From Thermogemmatispora aurantia (GTDB lineage Bacteria; Chloroflexota; Ktedonobacteria; Ktedonobacterales; Ktedonobacteraceae), in NCBI RefSeq assembly GCF_008974285.1, contig NZ_BKZV01000004.1, forward strand, positions 232,752 through 296,751: a DNA stretch of 64,000 bases, written 5' to 3'. Each line of letters starts with the position of its first letter. The stretch's first letter is position 1. Of this stretch, positions 60,853 to 64,000 are shown piece after piece. The position numbers were made by a program, and so were the translations under genes. The notes under the pieces are model-generated. The model did no database searches. It saw only the letters and a list, made by a program, of their open reading frames with translations, and was not told the origin of the DNA.

Positions 60853-63800
60853 ATGAAAGTAGCTCGCACGCGAAGCAGGCGGGGCGTGGCCCCGCTCTCC
60901 GGCATCCCCCTGGGAGGGCTGGGCACCGGCAGCATCGAGATCCGCGCTGATGGCGCCCTGCACGAATGGCAGATCTTCAATAATCCGCCCTGGAGCGGGC
61001 GCGGCGCCCCCTGGAGTCCGCCGATCACCTCGCCCGTGCGGCCCGGCGACACCCTCTTCGCCATCCGTGCCCGACGCAGGCGCTCCCCGGCTGAGGGCCA
61101 GGCGACAGAGCCAGCGATCGTGCGTATCCTGCGCGAGCGCAGCGAGAGCGAAGCGCGCTTCACCTACACCCTGTCGTACGTCGAAAGCGTCCAGGAGATC
61201 CACTTCAGCGGCGAATTCCCCTTTGCCTGGCTGGACTATCGCGATCCGGCCCTGCCGCTTGCCGTCAGCCTCGAAGCCTGGTCCAGCTTCATTCCGGGGG
61301 ATATCAAGCATTCGGCCTTGCCGGCGGCCTTCTTCACCTTCCACCTCAGCAATCCCGGTCCCACAGCCGTCGAGGTCTCTCTGCTCGGCCTCCTCCCGCA
61401 GATTTTTAGCCTGGAGGCTCTCAGCGGCGGCCACGGCCAGCCCCAGACGCGCCGCGAGCAGGCGCCCGGGCTGAGCGCCCTCGTCTTCAGCGCCGCCGGG
61501 CTGCCCGCCGACCATCCGCTGGCGCGCGGCTCGCTCGTCTTCGCCCTGCTAGAGGACGGGGCCGACCTCGTGACCGAGCTGCGCGACGTCGGCGACCTCA
61601 ATGCCTGGCAGAGCTGGGCCAGCGGCGGCCAGTTTGTCCCTGATCCGGTGGGCGGCGACCCCCTGCGCGCCCTGCTCGAACGCATCGTCCGCGAAGGACT
61701 CGACCCGGCCAGCGCCTACGGGCAGCTGCCCAGCCTGCTGCGCGGCATGGTCGACAGTGCCCTCGTCCCCGACCGGCGCGAGCTGCAGGAGCGCATCGCC
61801 GCCGACCCCATCCGCTATCAAGATACGCGCTGGCGTTGGGCCTTGCTGCTCGAACTCAACCTGACGCCCGCCGAGCGCGCCCAGTACGAGCACGAGCGCC
61901 AGGCGCGGCCCGAGCTGCAGCGCGATCCCGTCCAGGCCAGCACCCGCCTGAGCGAATTAGGCGCCCTGGCGCGCCTCCTCGGCGAGCAGGCCCCGAAGCT
62001 CTTCAACGCCCGCGCCAGTCGCCGCACCCACGGCGTCATCAGCAGCCCTGTTCTGGAGCTGGACCCCTGGAGCGAGCGCGACCTGACCTTTATCCTGACC
62101 TGGTACTTTCCCAACCACCGCGGCGAGAACGTCGGCGACGACCTCGGCCACCGCTACGAAACCTGGTTCAGCGATGCCCTCGACGTCGCCCGCTACGTCG
62201 CCGAGGCGCGGCCAGCCCTCTACAGCCGTAGCCGCACCTTCCACGACCTGCAGTATGGCGCCTCCGTCCCCGACTGGCTGGCCGACGCCATCAACGCCCA
62301 GCTCACCACCCTGGTCAAATCCTCCTGGCTGGTGCGCGACGGGCGCTTCGGCATCTGGGAGGGCCTGGGCTGCTGCGGCCTGCAGACCCTCGACGTCTCG
62401 TACTACGGCTCCCACGCCGTGGCCCTCCTCTTCCCCGAACTGGAGGAGCGCCAGCTCCAGATGACCGCCGACTTCCAGCTCACGCCCAACTCGCCGCGCT
62501 ACGACGACTATTTCTTAGCCTTCGCCCCCAACCGTGAGCGCGTCTGGCGCCGTATCGAGCATGAACCGGAACTAGCCCGTGATCCCCAGCGCCGCCAGGC
62601 CCTCTATCGGGAAGTGGCCGCCGAAACCGGCCTCGACGCCAGCGGACGCATCCCGCACCTCTTCCCCGGCAGCTTCGCCGTCGTCGACGCCTACCACATG
62701 GTCGACCTGATGCCCAAGTTCGCCCTGCAGGTCTGGCGTGACTACCGCTGGACGGCCAACCGCGCCGCCCTGGAACGGCTCTGGCCGGCGGTCAAGGCGG
62801 CGATGGAGCACGCCCGCCGCATCGACGAACTCAAGGTCGGCCTGCCCTACCACTACGACCACGCCCCCTCGGAGACGGCCATCTCTTCCCAGACGTACGA
62901 TACCTGGGACTTCATCGGCTACTCGGCTTACGTCTCGTCGATCTGGCTGGCAGCCCTCAAGGCCACCGCCCAGATGGCCCACCTGCTCGGCGACGAAGAC
63001 TACGCCCACGATCTGGAGCGCCAGTTTGCCGAGAGCCAGGCCAGCATGGAGCGCCTGCTCTGGAACGGCGAGTATTACAACCTGTGGGTCGACCCCCGCA
63101 GCGGACGGCGCAACGAGTCCTGTATGGCCGACCAGCTCAGCGGCCAGCTCTACGCCACCCTGCTCGGCCTGGGCGACATCCTGCCGCGCGAGCACATCCT
63201 GTCGGCCCTGCGCGCCATCTATCGCTACAACTTTGTGCCCGGGCGCGGCCTCGTCAACGGCATGCTCCCGCCCGGCAAGCGCGCCGACCGGCCCGATCAC
63301 TGGACCCTCGGCGACCCGCGCCATCAGGCCGAGACCGTCTGGTCGGGGACCGAATACACCGTCGCCGTCCAGATGCTGCTGGAGGGCCTCGTCAGCGAAG
63401 GATTGAGCGTGATCCACGAGGTTTACACGCGCTACGAGCGCGCCGGCCAGACCTGGGACCATCAGGAGTGCGGCGGCCACTACTATCGGGCGCTGAGCAT
63501 CTGGCTGGCCTGGCTGGCTCTCGGTGGCCTCAGCTACGACGCCCCACACCAGACGCTGAGCCTGCAGCCGCGCCTGCGGCCCCCCGACGGCCACTGGCGC
63601 CAGCCGCTGGTCCTACCCGGCGCCTGGGGCAGCATCGAGTACCGCGCCGGCGAAGGGCGGGTCCTGCTCCACCTGCACGAGGGGCAGCTCAGCCTGCGCC
63701 AGCTGACCCTGCCCGTCGAGGCCGCCACGCCGCGCCAGGCCCCGGGCGAACAGGCCGTCTGGCTGGCCGCTGTCCCCATCCAGGGCCGCCGCGAAGGAGC

Positions 63801-63864
63801 AAGCTGGCACTTCGACGAGCCGCTCCTCATCGAAGCCGGCCAGACCCTGGAGGTGCGCCTCTAG
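60853..63864 (+). CDS. GH116 family beta-glucosidase / glucosylceramidase-like enzyme
   Basis: Protein of 1003 residues, GH116 (non-lysosomal GBA2-type) in both halves. The N-terminal beta domain starts with GIPLGGLGTGSIEIRADG and WQIFNNP. The C-terminal (alpha/alpha)6 domain holds the probable nucleophile Glu503 in FGIWEGLG and acid/base Asp760 in CMADQLSGQ, with TYDTWDFIGYSAYVSS and HQAETVWSGTEY around the pocket. Known members retain beta-glucosides, some beta-xylosides or N-acetylglucosaminides. There is no signal peptide, so the substrate should be intracellular. AGCAAACGGACGCAGCC before the ATG gives only a weak ribosome-binding site. The gene stands alone after the CobW gene. Confidence 0.92.
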   Translation: MKVARTRSRRGVAPLSGIPLGGLGTGSIEIRADGALHEWQIFNNPPWSGRGAPWSPPITSPVRPGDTLFAIRARRRRSPAEGQATEPAIVRILRERSESEARFTYTLSYVESVQEIHFSGEFPFAWLDYRDPALPLAVSLEAWSSFIPGDIKHSALPAAFFTFHLSNPGPTAVEVSLLGLLPQIFSLEALSGGHGQPQTRREQAPGLSALVFSAAGLPADHPLARGSLVFALLEDGADLVTELRDVGDLNAWQSWASGGQFVPDPVGGDPLRALLERIVREGLDPASAYGQLPSLLRGMVDSALVPDRRELQERIAADPIRYQDTRWRWALLLELNLTPAERAQYEHERQARPELQRDPVQASTRLSELGALARLLGEQAPKLFNARASRRTHGVISSPVLELDPWSERDLTFILTWYFPNHRGENVGDDLGHRYETWFSDALDVARYVAEARPALYSRSRTFHDLQYGASVPDWLADAINAQLTTLVKSSWLVRDGRFGIWEGLGCCGLQTLDVSYYGSHAVALLFPELEERQLQMTADFQLTPNSPRYDDYFLAFAPNRERVWRRIEHEPELARDPQRRQALYREVAAETGLDASGRIPHLFPGSFAVVDAYHMVDLMPKFALQVWRDYRWTANRAALERLWPAVKAAMEHARRIDELKVGLPYHYDHAPSETAISSQTYDTWDFIGYSAYVSSIWLAALKATAQMAHLLGDEDYAHDLERQFAESQASMERLLWNGEYYNLWVDPRSGRRNESCMADQLSGQLYATLLGLGDILPREHILSALRAIYRYNFVPGRGLVNGMLPPGKRADRPDHWTLGDPRHQAETVWSGTEYTVAVQMLLEGLVSEGLSVIHEVYTRYERAGQTWDHQECGGHYYRALSIWLAWLALGGLSYDAPHQTLSLQPRLRPPDGHWRQPLVLPGAWGSIEYRAGEGRVLLHLHEGQLSLRQLTLPVEAATPRQAPGEQAVWLAAVPIQGRREGASWHFDEPLLIEAGQTLEVRL

Positions 63865-63959
63865 CCGACCCAGGCCCGGCACACCGGCCTGCCCCCCGTC
63901 GCCGACAGCCAGCAGGCCCAAAAACAAAAAAAGCAACAACGGAAAGGAGGAGCCTCTCC

Positions 63960-64000
63960 GTGCAGCCGCAAGAGCGGTATGAGCAGCAGGAAGCGCTCAG
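63960..64000 (+). CDS. Start of a further gene, cut by the window edge
   Basis: A strong AAAGGAGG lies about 11 bases before a GTG at 63960, from which an open frame runs to the end of the window (VQPQERYEQQEAL). Only 13 residues are visible, so product and even reality are uncertain. Confidence 0.35.
   Translation, partial: MQPQERYEQQEAL

Noticed and set aside
1-64000. CRISPR arrays, tRNA or rRNA genes, insertion sequences
   Set aside because: No regularly spaced repeats with unique spacers, no cloverleaf or rRNA core sequence, and no transposase motif could be found by reading both strands.

Overview
The window is GC-rich bacterial chromosomal DNA with no rRNA, tRNA, CRISPR array or recognisable transposase. 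The gene content suggests Chloroflexota, class Ktedonobacteria, most likely a Thermogemmatispora-like organism. It includes very large MalT-type LuxR regulators with an unusual N-terminal module, several Ser/Thr kinases (one fused to a lectin-type propeller), a LevR-type sigma-54 activator, a vWA/PP2C/kinase/double-GTPase cluster typical of filamentous or multicellular bacteria, and a GH116 glucosidase. This placement is inferred from protein style and not from a marker gene.

Layout. 1-2.4 kb: an Eco57I/TaqI-type adenine DNA methyltransferase. 2.6-6.0 kb: a CUT2 xylose-type ABC importer (binding protein, single-domain ATPase, permease) with a perfect 15-bp inverted repeat between the first two genes. 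6.5-11.8 kb: a cellobiose-family PTS (IIB, IIC) preceded by a LevR-like activator, with a near-consensus -24/-12 promoter in front of IIB. 12-26 kb: mostly single genes, namely a GT39-type membrane glycosyltransferase, a DUF1697 protein, HtpG, a ThDP-dependent decarboxylase, a membrane-anchored ligand-binding protein, PlsY plus DegV, a stand-alone HsdR_N-type nuclease with a strong terminator, and a Rieske oxygenase.

26.7-44.9 kb is one long plus-strand block and the main point of interest. It starts with two Ser/Thr kinases separated by a methyltransferase and YjbQ. It continues with a vWA (TerY-like) protein, a PP2C phosphatase, a 1021-residue TerY-P-type kinase, a zinc-ribbon double-GTPase, a GAP1-N2 GTPase-associated protein, and two membrane proteins: one with a long coiled-coil tail, and one with a single helix carrying an Asp. 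This matches the TerY-P/GTPase-centred conflict systems predicted by comparative genomics in multicellular prokaryotes. The terminal membrane pair recalls MotA/MotB or ZorA/ZorB stators and may be the effector or sensor.

45-52 kb: a DrrAB-like ABC-2 exporter with a tandem duplicated permease, and a giant LuxR regulator. 52.5-55.4 kb: a small membrane protein, a possible attenuator, and two uncharacterised proteins. 55.5-57.7 kb: a lower-GC island with three paralogous XRE regulators, a 13-bp-period iteron-like array and two small hypothetical genes. 58.4-64 kb: a Cys-rich small protein, a CobW-family GTPase, a GH116 glucosidase, and the first codons of a further gene at the right edge.
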